Origin: Leucobacter luti
Lineage (GTDB): Bacteria > Actinomycetota > Actinomycetes > Actinomycetales > Microbacteriaceae
Assembly (NCBI RefSeq): GCF_019464495.1
Contig: NZ_CP080492.1
Coordinates: 1 to 64,000 of the forward strand
Length of the DNA: 64,000 nucleotides
Reading direction: 5' to 3'
Shown here: piece by piece, positions 1 to 10,052 of the stretch
How positions within the stretch are numbered: the first letter of the stretch is position 1
Layout: every line of letters starts with the position of its first letter
The notes under the pieces: generated by a model
Told to the model about the DNA's origin: nothing
The model's input: only the letters and a program-made list of their open reading frames with translations
The model's database searches: none
Translations under genes and position numbers: made by a program

Positions 1-713
1 GGCTCCGCCGCACGATACCGGTCGATGAAACCGTCATTGTGGGTGTTCGCCAGAGCAGCAGACGCTGGGATGTCAATTTCGATCGGCAAGTTGTAGTCGA
101 GGTAGTGCTCGACGTACCGAGGTGCTCCGATGCGCTCGATTGCGATGATGCTCTTTAAGTGGCGCTCGAACCACGGCTCGATAATGGCGAAGGTGCGCTC
201 GAGCTCGTGATTTGCGATATATGCCAGCATCAGCGTGAAGAGGTGCCACTGCACCACGTCCTGCACGAGCGCGGTTTCGTGGCGAGCAATCACGCGTGAG
301 ACCTCCACGCTGCGAGGGGTCAGTTCCCCCGGGGCGAAAGAATCAGGGCAAAACTCTTCGACGGGGAGCGGGTCATGGTCGCCGCGCACGATGAGCCGAG
401 CGACTCCGAGCACGCGAACTCCGGATGCGTGGTTTTCGAACACGGCGAAGGTGGCTGAGCGTGCGTCATCTGCATCGCGGTCGGTGCCGTCGTCGTGCAG
501 CTCGCTCGCGTCCAGCTGGCCGGTCTGGTCAACGTAGACCTTCTTGCGCAGTTCAAAGTGGGCGGCGTATTCGGCCTCGAGGCCCGGGACGGCGACTCCG
601 TTTACGGCGAGCAGCCCAGAGGCCAACCTCGCCGTGGGGTGTTCGGAGAAGAGCTCTGAGTGTATTGCTGGAATCACATCGTGATTCGACACGGTGCGGT
701 CGATATGGGACAA
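1..713 (-). CDS. GNAT-fold N-acyltransferase resembling acyl-homoserine-lactone synthases (C-terminus off window)
   Basis: The reading frame is open from a TTG at 711-713 to the window edge (237 codons visible). The TTG is preceded by a perfect AGGAGG (minus strand, 723-728) with a 9-nt spacer, which decides the start. The protein shows the layout of LuxI-type autoinducer synthases and the related exosortase-associated acyltransferases: LRKKVY near residue 55 (LuxI Arg24 region), an acidic DRDADDARSATFAVF stretch near 78-92, GVARLIV near 103-109 followed by PLPVEEF, and VEVSRVIARH near 136-145, containing the E-x-x-R pair typical of the family. Such enzymes move an acyl chain from acyl-ACP or acyl-CoA to an amino-acid-derived amine; the product here is unknown. 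It is divergent from a TetR-like gene. It could instead be an N-acyl amino-acid synthase not used for signalling. Confidence 0.68.
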   Translation of the reverse strand, partial: MSHIDRTVSNHDVIPAIHSELFSEHPTARLASGLLAVNGVAVPGLEAEYAAHFELRKKVYVDQTGQLDASELHDDGTDRDADDARSATFAVFENHASGVRVLGVARLIVRGDHDPLPVEEFCPDSFAPGELTPRSVEVSRVIARHETALVQDVVQWHLFTLMLAYIANHELERTFAIIEPWFERHLKSIIAIERIGAPRYVEHYLDYNLPIEIDIPASAALANTHNDGFIDRYRAAE

Positions 714-752
714 CGTGGGGGTCCTCCTGATACTGCACAACGCCAGATTGCT

Positions 753-760
753 ACTTAAGT
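753..760. promoter_or_regulatory. Small palindrome in the divergent intergenic region
   Basis: ACTTAAGT is a perfect 8-bp palindrome inside the AT-richer part (743-815) of the 253-bp gap between the acyltransferase and the TetR-like gene. It is the only compact dyad I see there, so it is a possible operator half or a chance site. I cannot assign -35/-10 boxes confidently in this gap. Confidence 0.2.
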
Positions 761-966
761 TATCGAAATCCACACTGAGTTTCGGCAGTTAGATTCGTGC
801 AAGGAACTATTCTGCCCTAGTATGGCCGACCACCGCACCGTGGAAGTTTGTGGGGCGGGTCGCGCGAAGCGAAGAGTTCGTGCGGTTTGGTTCAGAAAAG
901 TCCTGCGGGAGCCCAACCCCACGTTGGTAGGATGGGCTAATTACGCTGTCGCGATAAGGGGGAGCC

Positions 967-1818
967 GTGCCGGGAGATTTGTGGGATCGCGTGAGTGGCC
1001 AGCTGGGTCAGCCGGAGTCCGGTGAAGTACGCACGCGCGTGCTGCTGCGTGGCACCCAGTATGTGGAAGCTGTTGGCCTCTCGTTGGGAATCAACACCGA
1101 GCTCGTTGAACAGCTCTCCCGCGAAGCCGGAGTCACGACAAAGCAATTTGCTCAGGTGTGGGACTCGCCAGAGGCATTCCTTGCAGATCTGTTTTGCGAG
1201 CTCGCGAATCAGGCCCAGATCGATCGGGCCGACACGCAAACTCTCCTGACAACCTGGCAGTATCTCGGGATGCGAGTGGACGACCTGCGCTCGCCCGAGG
1301 GGCGCCGCAGTGTGCTGATCGACATCATCCGCACGGCGGCCGAGTACAACTTCGACGTGGTCACCGCGTCAAGCAAGTGGCGCACCTACGCTGCGCTTTC
1401 GACCACGATCATGTCATGGCCAGAGGGCGAGGCTCGAGAGCGGGTGCTTGACGCGCTGCGCGCCAGCGAAGTCTCGTTTGTCGAAACCATGGAGAGCTTC
1501 TATCGCAACGTGCTCCCCACGGTCGGCTATCGGCTGAAGCCGGTGTTTCACAACGATTATCAGCCATTCGTCGTGGCTGCAGCATCGGTCATTGAGGGGC
1601 TCGGAATCGTGCGCGCCACGGTGCCAGCGCTCGTCGAGGCGCGCTTCGACCTTCCCATACTGAATCGTGGCGCTGAAGCCACGGAGGAGTGGTCCGTGGC
1701 TTCGCTCTCGTTCATGGGCGTGGTCGATGCGTTTATCGAACCAGATCCCGAGTTCGTCGCTGACGAGGCAACCTCCCGCTTGGTCGGCGGAATTGACGTT
1801 ACGCCGCAAGACTCCTAG
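967..1818 (+). CDS. TetR-like transcriptional regulator
   Basis: A 283-aa protein starting at GTG, with a GGGGGAG purine run just upstream as ribosome binding site. Residues about 25-85 look like a TetR N-terminal DNA-binding domain: a helix (TRVLLRGTQYVEAVGL), the helix-turn-helix (LVEQLSREAGVTTKQFAQVW) and the following SPEAFLADLFCEL helix, which matches the usual place of the YFxSKEEL-type segment. The remaining ~200 residues are helical with no signature I recognise, making the protein longer than a typical ~200-aa TetR. It is divergent from the LuxI-like acyltransferase, the usual arrangement for a regulator and its target. In actinomycetes, acyl-derived signals (gamma-butyrolactones) are sensed by TetR receptors, so a receptor role is a reasonable but untested inference. 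Confidence 0.6.
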   Translation: MPGDLWDRVSGQLGQPESGEVRTRVLLRGTQYVEAVGLSLGINTELVEQLSREAGVTTKQFAQVWDSPEAFLADLFCELANQAQIDRADTQTLLTTWQYLGMRVDDLRSPEGRRSVLIDIIRTAAEYNFDVVTASSKWRTYAALSTTIMSWPEGEARERVLDALRASEVSFVETMESFYRNVLPTVGYRLKPVFHNDYQPFVVAAASVIEGLGIVRATVPALVEARFDLPILNRGAEATEEWSVASLSFMGVVDAFIEPDPEFVADEATSRLVGGIDVTPQDS

Positions 1819-1845
1819 GCGCCTGGCGCGCAGCGCCGAGCGGGC

Positions 1846-4173
1846 CTAGTCGAGTGTCGCGCGCGCGCCGGTGCGACGGAGGCGTTCGACCGTGGGGCCG
1901 AACCCGATTGGGCGTCCAAAGTAGTAGCCCTGCGCGCTCCGGACGCCGAGTTCACTGAGTACGGCCGCGGTTTCTGGGGTCTCGATTCCCTCAACCACCA
2001 CCGTGTAGTTCAAGTTGTTTCCGAAACCTTGCAGCGAACGGATCACCTCGCGCTGACGCACGTCGTCCAGGTCGTTGATGAGACTCTTATCGACCTTCAG
2101 GATGTCCATCGGGAACCGCACCAGCGCGCCAACAGAAGAGTCGTCCGAGCCGTAGTCATCGAGAGCGATGAGCACCCCTGCCTTTTGCAGCGACTCGGCG
2201 TCACGCCGCAGTTCGTCGGTGACAAAGCGGAGTGAACGCTCGTTGAGTTCGATGCAGAGTGAAAGCTCCGGATGCGCCCGGGCGGCCTCGCGAATAAACG
2301 GACCGAGCTCGTAGTCGCTAATCTGCCCGAGTTCCAAGTTGACGGTCATGCGAGTGATCGAAGGCTCGATCCGGTGGAATTCGACGGCAGCGGCGAGTGC
2401 TTTCCGGATGACCTGCCTGGTGAGGTCGTTCATGAGCCCGAGGCTCTTGGCGCGCGCAACGAGCGACGGCGGCGAGATAGGGCCGAGCTCAGGATCGACA
2501 TAGCGGATGAGTGCTTCGAATGCCCAGATCTTGCCCTCGTCGAGGCTCACGATCGGTTGGAACGCGAGCACCAATCGGTCGTCGCTGATTGCGCGCGCGA
2601 CGATGTCGTTCGTGCGAGTCGAGCGGTGGGAGGAAACACTCACCGAACTCGCGCCAGCAGAGCCGTTCTGGTGTCGCGATCGCTTTGCCTTCAGCATCGT
2701 TTGATCGGCGTCTTCGACGAGGGTCTGTGCGTCAATCTCGCGGTGGTGGGAGAATGCGAGCCCAGCGCTGACCACCGGCCGCATATCGTGTCCCTCAAGG
2801 GTGAGCCGGCTGCTCACCGATTCGAGAATGCGATCGGCAGATTCGCGCGCCTGCTCGAGCGAGACGAGACCGGTGAGGATCACGACAAACTCGTCACCGC
2901 CGACACGCGACACGAAGTCGCCGCCGCCCGATGCGCGCTGGAGCCGCTCTGCGATGACCCGCAGCAACTCGTCGCCCGCACGATGTCCGTAGTTGTCATT
3001 GAGCTTCTTGAAATTGTCGAGGTCAAGAAAGAGCAGGGCAATACCCTCGTGATACGGGCGATGCTCATTTGCGGTGACGAGGGCGCTCTGGAATGCGCCG
3101 TAGTTGGGGAGGCCGGTCAGCGGATCGGTGTTCGCGCGGCGCTCCAGGGCCACAACCTCGCACTGAATCCGAAACGCCTCACTCGCGACGTGCGCGAGCG
3201 TGGCGAGCGCGCGCTCGTCCTCACGGGAGAACGAGGATCCGCCGACTTTGTGCGTCGCAACGAGAAACTGCTCTGATTCGGGTGTGAGCTGCACTCTCGC
3301 ACCGATCTCCTGGCGTGCTGGGGGCGTGTCGCGCACCTCCACCCGCGCTGCCTCGACGATCTCGCGTGCGCGGGAGCAGAGCGCTGCGGCGAGAGCGGGG
3401 CCAGTCTCGCGGGGGAGCTCGACGGCTGCCTCCACGATGGCGCTGAGGCGATGCTCCACCTCGCGTGATCGGATCCGCTGCGCAACGACGTAGAGCAGCA
3501 GGGCGGCGAGGAGCACGACGAAGGGCGTGCGGCGGACGTCTGCACTATGTTCAAGCCACGGGATCGCGACCATGTCGAAGTAGCGCATGAGGATTGACAG
3601 CGCCGAAACAAAGGTCACAATCAGACCGAGCTTCGGGAAATCGATCACGGAGATCCCGCGGATGCCGTCAAGAGCCGCGCTCGCCCGGTGGCGCAAAAAC
3701 TCGCCGAGAAGAAAGACTGTGTAGTACGCGGTCGTCGCGCCGAGGATGACCACGGGAAGCCAAGCGCCGAGCGCGGCAAGTCCGAGATAGGCCCCGATGA
3801 ACCCGGCGGCGGAAACCACGCCGAGGCCGGTCACGTAGAACGCATGGAGCGGATTGCGGCGCACGATTGCCTGTGACACGAGCATGCCGATCGCCCACAC
3901 GCATACACTCACGATGGGTGCTTCGAGCAGTGGCTGCACCGCGAGCATAGTCACTGAGACGCCCACACGGGGGAACCCCGTGAGACGCCCAATATGCACC
4001 TGGAATTGACCACAGACGATCACGCCGAGAATCACGGCGAGCATGAGCGTCCAGGACTCTGGCGGAGAGCTGATCAGCGCGTAGGCGCCGTAAGCGACAG
4101 CCCCGACTGCAAGCGCCGCAAATGGGGCCGCATAGGCAGCATCCTGTTTCTTCGCATCGATGCGTGGCAACAC
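1846..4173 (-). CDS. Membrane GGDEF-EAL protein (bifunctional c-di-GMP turnover candidate)
   Basis: A 775-aa protein. The GTG at 4173 is chosen because a GGGGAGGGGG stretch lies directly upstream; a longer in-frame extension to 4359 looks unlike coding sequence. Residues 11-235 contain about seven to eight hydrophobic segments, followed by a GAF-like linker (about 240-340). The GGDEF domain has an intact GGDEF at 425-429 and DLDNFKKLND near 384-393, so diguanylate cyclase activity is possible. The inhibitory-site Arg of RxxD upstream is replaced (GGGD at 416-419). The EAL domain has FEALIRY (552-558), DDYGSDDSS, KVDKS and EGIET, so the phosphodiesterase metal and catalytic positions look preserved. 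It converges with the TetR-like gene, stop codons 27 bp apart. Net direction of activity cannot be told from sequence. Confidence 0.88.
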   Translation of the reverse strand: MLPRIDAKKQDAAYAAPFAALAVGAVAYGAYALISSPPESWTLMLAVILGVIVCGQFQVHIGRLTGFPRVGVSVTMLAVQPLLEAPIVSVCVWAIGMLVSQAIVRRNPLHAFYVTGLGVVSAAGFIGAYLGLAALGAWLPVVILGATTAYYTVFLLGEFLRHRASAALDGIRGISVIDFPKLGLIVTFVSALSILMRYFDMVAIPWLEHSADVRRTPFVVLLAALLLYVVAQRIRSREVEHRLSAIVEAAVELPRETGPALAAALCSRAREIVEAARVEVRDTPPARQEIGARVQLTPESEQFLVATHKVGGSSFSREDERALATLAHVASEAFRIQCEVVALERRANTDPLTGLPNYGAFQSALVTANEHRPYHEGIALLFLDLDNFKKLNDNYGHRAGDELLRVIAERLQRASGGGDFVSRVGGDEFVVILTGLVSLEQARESADRILESVSSRLTLEGHDMRPVVSAGLAFSHHREIDAQTLVEDADQTMLKAKRSRHQNGSAGASSVSVSSHRSTRTNDIVARAISDDRLVLAFQPIVSLDEGKIWAFEALIRYVDPELGPISPPSLVARAKSLGLMNDLTRQVIRKALAAAVEFHRIEPSITRMTVNLELGQISDYELGPFIREAARAHPELSLCIELNERSLRFVTDELRRDAESLQKAGVLIALDDYGSDDSSVGALVRFPMDILKVDKSLINDLDDVRQREVIRSLQGFGNNLNYTVVVEGIETPETAAVLSELGVRSAQGYYFGRPIGFGPTVERLRRTGARATLD

Positions 4174-4335
4174 GCCCCCTCCCCTCGACGCGGAACGTTC
4201 CCGCGACGGCCGCAGACACGTGTTACGGCTGCACAGCGGATCAATTATGGCATGGTCGCCGTACCCAAAACGCTTAGGTCCAAGAATTCCTGTACCATCT
4301 GCACGCTCGAGCGTGTTGTGAGCGAGAATAGACCC

Positions 4336-4761
4336 GTGGCTACAACACCGAAAACCCAAGCGACCGACGCCGATGTCTCAGCATTCCTGAACGCCGCGAC
4401 TCCCGCGAAGCGGCGCGAAGACGGACTCGCGCTCGCAGACATCTTTCGTGAGGTCACAGGGGCAGAGCCCGTGCTCTGGGGTCCATCGATGGTGGGCTAT
4501 GGCAGCTACCAGTATGTGTCACCGGCAAACCCGCGTACGCGTGGCGACTGGCCGAAGACGGGGTTTTCACCGCGCAAGGCGCAGCTCTCGATCTACGGGA
4601 TCAAAGATCTGCCGGCAGGCGCCGCGCTCCTTCCGAAGCTCGGTACCTACTCCGAGGGCGCAGGCTGTGTCTACGTGCGAAAACTTGAGGACATCGACCT
4701 CGACGTGCTGCGCGAGCTGATCGCGATCGCCTGGACCCGGCAGGATGATCCGGCAGCGTAG
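4336..4761 (+). CDS. DUF1801 family protein
   Basis: A 141-aa cytoplasmic protein with the DUF1801 signature: AKRREDGLALADIF near 24-37, a WGPSMVGYGSY segment near 48-58, then KAQLSIYG and the LPKLGTY...GCVYVRKLEDID C-terminal half. The family fold is known but its biochemical role is not. I place the start at the GTG at 4336 (VATTPKTQ); the frame stays open upstream, and another in-frame GTG lies a few codons earlier, so the N-terminus is uncertain by several residues. It is divergent from the GGDEF-EAL gene and convergent with oligoribonuclease. Confidence 0.78.
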   Translation: MATTPKTQATDADVSAFLNAATPAKRREDGLALADIFREVTGAEPVLWGPSMVGYGSYQYVSPANPRTRGDWPKTGFSPRKAQLSIYGIKDLPAGAALLPKLGTYSEGAGCVYVRKLEDIDLDVLRELIAIAWTRQDDPAA

Positions 4762-4815
4762 GAAAAGACTGGGTTACAGCTGACCCGCAGGAAGCTTGAG
4801 GGCAGTGCGGACCGG

Positions 4816-5481
4816 TCAGTGCTCCTCTTCGACGGTCGGCTTCGCCTCGACTGGCCCGTCGATGAGCGCCGCGAAGCGCTCCTGTGCCGATTGGGCGATC
4901 GTCTTCGAGGCGGCCTTGTCCGGTCCGGGTTGCGCGATCATGACGGCGTCACGGAAGTATGCGAGCTCCTGAATGGACTCAGCGATGTCCGCGAGCGCAC
5001 GGTGGCCACCGCGCTTCTCCGGCGCACCGAAATACGCGGCTGTGTACCACCGGCGGCTGAGCTCCTTGATCGTGGAGACATCGATGCTGCGGTAGTGGAG
5101 ACGCTCCTCAAGCGTCGGCATGTACTTGGCGATAAAGCGCCGATCCATGCCGATCGTATTCCCTGCGACAAGCGGGCGGCGGCCCGCAGTTACGAAGCGA
5201 CGAAGGTACTCGATCACCTGTGTCTCGGCCTCGGCGACGGAGACACCGTCCGCAATGCGGGGGAGGAGTCCGGAACTCGTGTGCATCTTGCGCACGAAGT
5301 CGTTCATGTTTTCGAGGGCGTCAGCGCCCGGGTTGATCACGACTTCATATCCGGAATCGAGAGGAGTGAGATCAAAATCCGTGACGATCACGGCGATTTC
5401 ACACAGGCCGTCGCGATCGACGTCGAGTCCCGTCATCTCGCAGTCAATCCATACGATCTGATCAGCGGGTGCACTCGACAT
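4816..5481 (-). CDS. orn: Oligoribonuclease (DEDDh exonuclease)
   Basis: A 221-aa protein that degrades 2-5 nt RNA oligomers to mononucleotides, the last step of mRNA decay; in other bacteria it also hydrolyses pGpG, the c-di-GMP breakdown product. DEDDh residues are visible: WIDCEMTGLD near residue 9 (first D and E), the middle D in NTIGMDRRF, and HRALADI (H and last D) near 170. The signature MHTSSGLL is present. Length is slightly above the usual ~180-215 because of a C-terminal tail. The ATG at 5481 has AAAGGA 9 nt upstream. Its position one gene from a GGDEF-EAL protein is suggestive only. Confidence 0.95.
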   Translation of the reverse strand: MSSAPADQIVWIDCEMTGLDVDRDGLCEIAVIVTDFDLTPLDSGYEVVINPGADALENMNDFVRKMHTSSGLLPRIADGVSVAEAETQVIEYLRRFVTAGRRPLVAGNTIGMDRRFIAKYMPTLEERLHYRSIDVSTIKELSRRWYTAAYFGAPEKRGGHRALADIAESIQELAYFRDAVMIAQPGPDKAASKTIAQSAQERFAALIDGPVEAKPTVEEEH

Positions 5482-5627
5482 GACGGGAGTCCTTTCACAG
5501 CGTGGCGTTGCGCGCTGGCTGTGTCGCAACCTCCTCAGTCTATCCCCGTGGCGAGCGCGAGCGCCCCTGCCCCGATCCCACGGGAGCAGCGGGTGTCGCT
5601 CGAATCGGGTGCGTGGGGAACACGCTC

Positions 5628-5633
5628 TAGACT
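5628..5633 (+). promoter_or_regulatory. -10 box TAGACT, leaderless start of def
   Basis: TAGACT ends 7 nt before the def ATG, so transcription would start at or near the A of the start codon. There is no purine-rich Shine-Dalgarno in the 20 nt upstream. A -35 box is not evident. Confidence 0.45.
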
Positions 5634-5640
5634 GGCACTC

Positions 5641-6204
5641 ATGGCAGTTCTTCCCATTGTGATTTCCGGCGACCCCGTCCTCCACCGTCCGGCCGCGCCG
5701 GTCACGGAGTTTGACGCCGCATTGCGCACGCTCGTCGATGATATGTATGAGACGACGGTTGCTGCGCCGGGTGTCGGCCTTGCCGCTCCGCAGGTCGGTG
5801 TGGGCGCGCGCGTGTTCGTGTGGATGTACGACGATCAAGACGAAGCACCGGCGCAGGGGGTCGCAATCAACCCGGAGTTGTGGATCGCACCGCTGGAGCC
5901 CGGCCTCCCAGGAGAAGACGAGGAGGAGGGGTGCCTCTCGTTCCCCGGCGAGCGTTTCGCGCTGCGCCGCTCAGCGCGCGCACTGCTGCGCGCCCAGGAC
6001 ATCGACGGTACGCCCTTTGAAATTCAGGCAAGTGGCTGGTTCGCCCGGATCCTGCAGCACGAGTATGACCACCTGGACGGACTCCTCTACGTCGATCGAC
6101 TGATCCACCCTGAGAACCGGGGCGCGCACAAAGCCTTGCGGAAGAACGGCTGGGGTAAACCGGGGTTGAGCTGGGTGCCGGGGGCGGACGGCCACGAGAG
6201 CTAG
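5641..6204 (+). CDS. def: Peptide deformylase
   Basis: A 187-aa metalloenzyme that removes the formyl group from nascent protein N-termini. All three family motifs are present: GVGLAAPQVG near 43-52 (motif I), EGCLSFPG near 99-106 (motif II, metal-binding Cys) and QHEYDH near 139-144 (motif III, HEXXH metal-binding and catalytic Glu). The ATG at 5641 is the natural start; it looks leaderless. It is divergent from orn across a 159-bp gap. Confidence 0.96.
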   Translation: MAVLPIVISGDPVLHRPAAPVTEFDAALRTLVDDMYETTVAAPGVGLAAPQVGVGARVFVWMYDDQDEAPAQGVAINPELWIAPLEPGLPGEDEEEGCLSFPGERFALRRSARALLRAQDIDGTPFEIQASGWFARILQHEYDHLDGLLYVDRLIHPENRGAHKALRKNGWGKPGLSWVPGADGHES

Positions 6205-6296
6205 CGCTTCGGGCCCAAGCTTCACACTGTGAGCGCGGGATCACTCGGGCGCGTCATCACGGGGGCGCGGGGCCTCACCCTGAAGGCGCCCTGGTG

Positions 6297-7496
6297 CTAC
6301 GGTTGTGCGCCGAGGTTGCGCGAGTCTGGCACGAGGGACCAGGCGATGCCCGCCACAGCGAGGAGTGCCGCTGTGAGACCGAACGCCCATCCAAATCCGG
6401 CCCAATCCACGATCGCACCGGCGATGAGCGGACCGAGCACGCCGCCGAGGTCACTGGTCATCGAGTACGTGGCCACGACGTTGCCGCCACGGCGCTGCGC
6501 GAGCACATCAGCGAGCACCGCCTGCTGTGCGGGATTCACGAGCGCCGATCCGGCTCCCGCGAGGAACATCACGCCCGCTGCGATCCAGAGATTCGGAGCG
6601 GCCGGGAACGCGAGGTAGGTGACGGTCAGCGTGATCATGCCGATAATGAGCATGGGCTTCCGTCCGAGTGTGTCGCTCCAGCGCCCCGACGGGAAAATGA
6701 GCACCGCGTTGCCTGCGGCATACGCAGCGAGGATCCAGGCCGCTGTCGCAGCATTGCCGTGGAAGACCACAGCAACAAAAATGGGAATCAGCGAGACTCG
6801 CACGCCAAATGACGCCCACCCGAACGAGAACACTGACATGAGGAGTGTGCGGTACTGCGGCATGCCGAGCGCCGTGCTCAACGTCATGCTCAGTTCGTCG
6901 GTGCCCAGTGTGCCGGGGTGACCCGCCACATGAGAGCGGCGCAGCGCGATCGCGACGACAGTGGCCGCGATCAACAGCATCACGAAATAGAACACAAACG
7001 GTGCGCGAAGGCCGAAGCCCGCAACGATGCCGCCGAAGACCGGGCCCAAGAGACCGCCGAGCAAGAAGCCTGCGGCATTGAGACTCGCCACGCGACCACG
7101 GGCGAGCGGCGGACTCACTTTGATGAGCAGCGCCGTGGCGGCAACGGTGAACATGGTCGAGCCGATGCCACCGATCCCGCGCAGCACGATGAACTGCGCA
7201 TAGTTCGCAGCGAGGGCGGCTGCGCCGGTCGACCCCGCGACGATCAGGATCCCGACGGTGTACGTTCGGCGCTCGCCGAACTTTCCGACGATCCAACCGG
7301 CCAATGGTGCAGACAACAAACGCATGAGCGCGAACGCGCTGACGATCGCGGAGGCCGCAAACGTGGAGACGCCGAATTCGAGGGCGAACTGGGGGATCGC
7401 AGGGGCGACCACACCGTAGCCGAGGGCAACAGTGAAACCGCCCGCAACGAGCGCCCAGACTTCGAACGGGAGCTTGATGCGGGCGGTGTCATGCAC
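6297..7496 (-). CDS. MFS transporter (12-TM type, drug-efflux-like)
   Basis: A 399-aa integral membrane protein with about 12 hydrophobic segments. The loop 2-3 motif is present in drifted form (GWIVGKFGERRTYTVG), the equivalent second-half loop reads GRWSDTLGRKPML, and GPVFGGIV in TM5 resembles motif C of antiporters. This points to proton-coupled efflux, substrate unknown. The GTG at 7496 lies 9 nt after the stop of the DHA2 exporter, so the two are probably co-transcribed and translation may be coupled. The next stop is at 6297, convergent with def. Confidence 0.85.
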   Translation of the reverse strand: MHDTARIKLPFEVWALVAGGFTVALGYGVVAPAIPQFALEFGVSTFAASAIVSAFALMRLLSAPLAGWIVGKFGERRTYTVGILIVAGSTGAAALAANYAQFIVLRGIGGIGSTMFTVAATALLIKVSPPLARGRVASLNAAGFLLGGLLGPVFGGIVAGFGLRAPFVFYFVMLLIAATVVAIALRRSHVAGHPGTLGTDELSMTLSTALGMPQYRTLLMSVFSFGWASFGVRVSLIPIFVAVVFHGNAATAAWILAAYAAGNAVLIFPSGRWSDTLGRKPMLIIGMITLTVTYLAFPAAPNLWIAAGVMFLAGAGSALVNPAQQAVLADVLAQRRGGNVVATYSMTSDLGGVLGPLIAGAIVDWAGFGWAFGLTAALLAVAGIAWSLVPDSRNLGAQP

Positions 7497-7505
7497 CCCA
7501 GGAGT

Positions 7506-9233
<1,728 letters not shown>

Positions 9234-9331
9234 TCAATAGTCGTGGCGCACGGCGGCATGCCAGACACGCGTGGTGTCGCCGCTGGAGGCGCTGGGGAAG
9301 GAACGAGAGGGAGCCCTCGAGGTCTTTGGGG

Positions 9332-10012
9332 CTACGTGCGGGGCAGGGCCGAGGAGGGGGCCTCAGGAGGTGACGCTGGCGGGACGGACTGCGGCGTGCC
9401 GGTGAGCACTTCGCGGCTGAGCGCGAGGGCATTGCGGAGCACCGGGCCGATACTGCCCGTACTCGAAGTGGCAAAGAATGTGTGCGCTGAGGAGTGGAGC
9501 AAAGCGCCGAGGACTTCGATGGCAAGTCTCGCGCGAGGGTCGCCCGACTCAAGGCCCTCCCGCTCCTCGATCATGGCGGTGAAGCGACGGTGCACCTCTT
9601 CTGACTCACTGACAAACTTCTCCATGAACGAAGGCTCGCGCGCCACAATTGCGTTGACATGGGTGATGGTGCCCGCGATCGCGAACACTTCATCCATCAT
9701 CTCTGCCGCTGTCTCCACGAGGTCATCGAGGAGGGTGGCGCTGATCCGGCCGGTGCGGGCGCCCCCCGCAACGAAGTTGCGAATCGCTTCGCTTTCGAGC
9801 AGGTCGGGTGGCGTGCCCACGACGGCAGCCTCCTTTGAGGGAAAGTAATTGAAGAAGGTGCGGCGGGAGATGCCGACGGGCTCGCAGACGTCTTCGATCG
9901 TGAAGCCGTTGATGCCGTGTGCGGCAGTGAGCTTCCGGGCGTGCTCGGTGATCGCGATCCGGGTGCGGCGCATCTTGGCCGCCCGGCCGGTGAACTCTGC
10001 ACTATCGCTCAT
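9332..10012 (-). CDS. TetR-family repressor of the adjacent efflux genes
   Basis: A 226-aa regulator. Residues about 14-65 form the TetR DNA-binding domain: RTRIAITEHARKLTAAHGI, then the helix-turn-helix FTIEDVCEPVGISRRTFFNY and FPSKEAAV, all close to consensus. The C-terminal part (about 70-226) would bind the inducer. A TTG at 10021 in the same frame is possible, but the ATG at 10012 fits a leaderless promoter whose -10 lies 8 nt upstream and overlaps a dyad, consistent with autorepression. It is the first gene of the tetR-DHA2-MFS run. The C-terminal Pro/Ser/Ala tail is low-complexity. Confidence 0.9.
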   Translation of the reverse strand: MSDSAEFTGRAAKMRRTRIAITEHARKLTAAHGINGFTIEDVCEPVGISRRTFFNYFPSKEAAVVGTPPDLLESEAIRNFVAGGARTGRISATLLDDLVETAAEMMDEVFAIAGTITHVNAIVAREPSFMEKFVSESEEVHRRFTAMIEEREGLESGDPRARLAIEVLGALLHSSAHTFFATSSTGSIGPVLRNALALSREVLTGTPQSVPPASPPEAPSSALPRT

Positions 10013-10015
10013 GAA

Positions 10016-10048
10016 GTGCAATTATGCACGATTTGCCCCAGAGTGCAA
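10016..10048 (-). promoter_or_regulatory. tetR promoter with overlapping operator dyad
   Basis: On the minus strand TTGCAC (10043-10048), a 16-nt spacer and CATAAT (10021-10026) make a plausible promoter, 8 nt from the tetR ATG. The inverted repeat GTGCA-N4-TGCAC (10016-10029) covers the -10, and a third GTGCA half-site sits on the -35. A TetR dimer bound here would block its own promoter. Confidence 0.5.
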
Positions 10049-10052
10049 AATC

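Noticed and set aside
1818-1846. Terminator between the TetR-like and GGDEF-EAL genes
   Set aside because: GGCGC/GCGCC pairing exists in the 27-bp gap but is short, GC-only and without a T-tract.
4174-4359. 62-residue N-terminal extension of the GGDEF-EAL protein
   Set aside because: Cys/Arg-rich, not membrane-like, overlapping the divergent gene start; the GTG at 4173 has a clear ribosome binding site.
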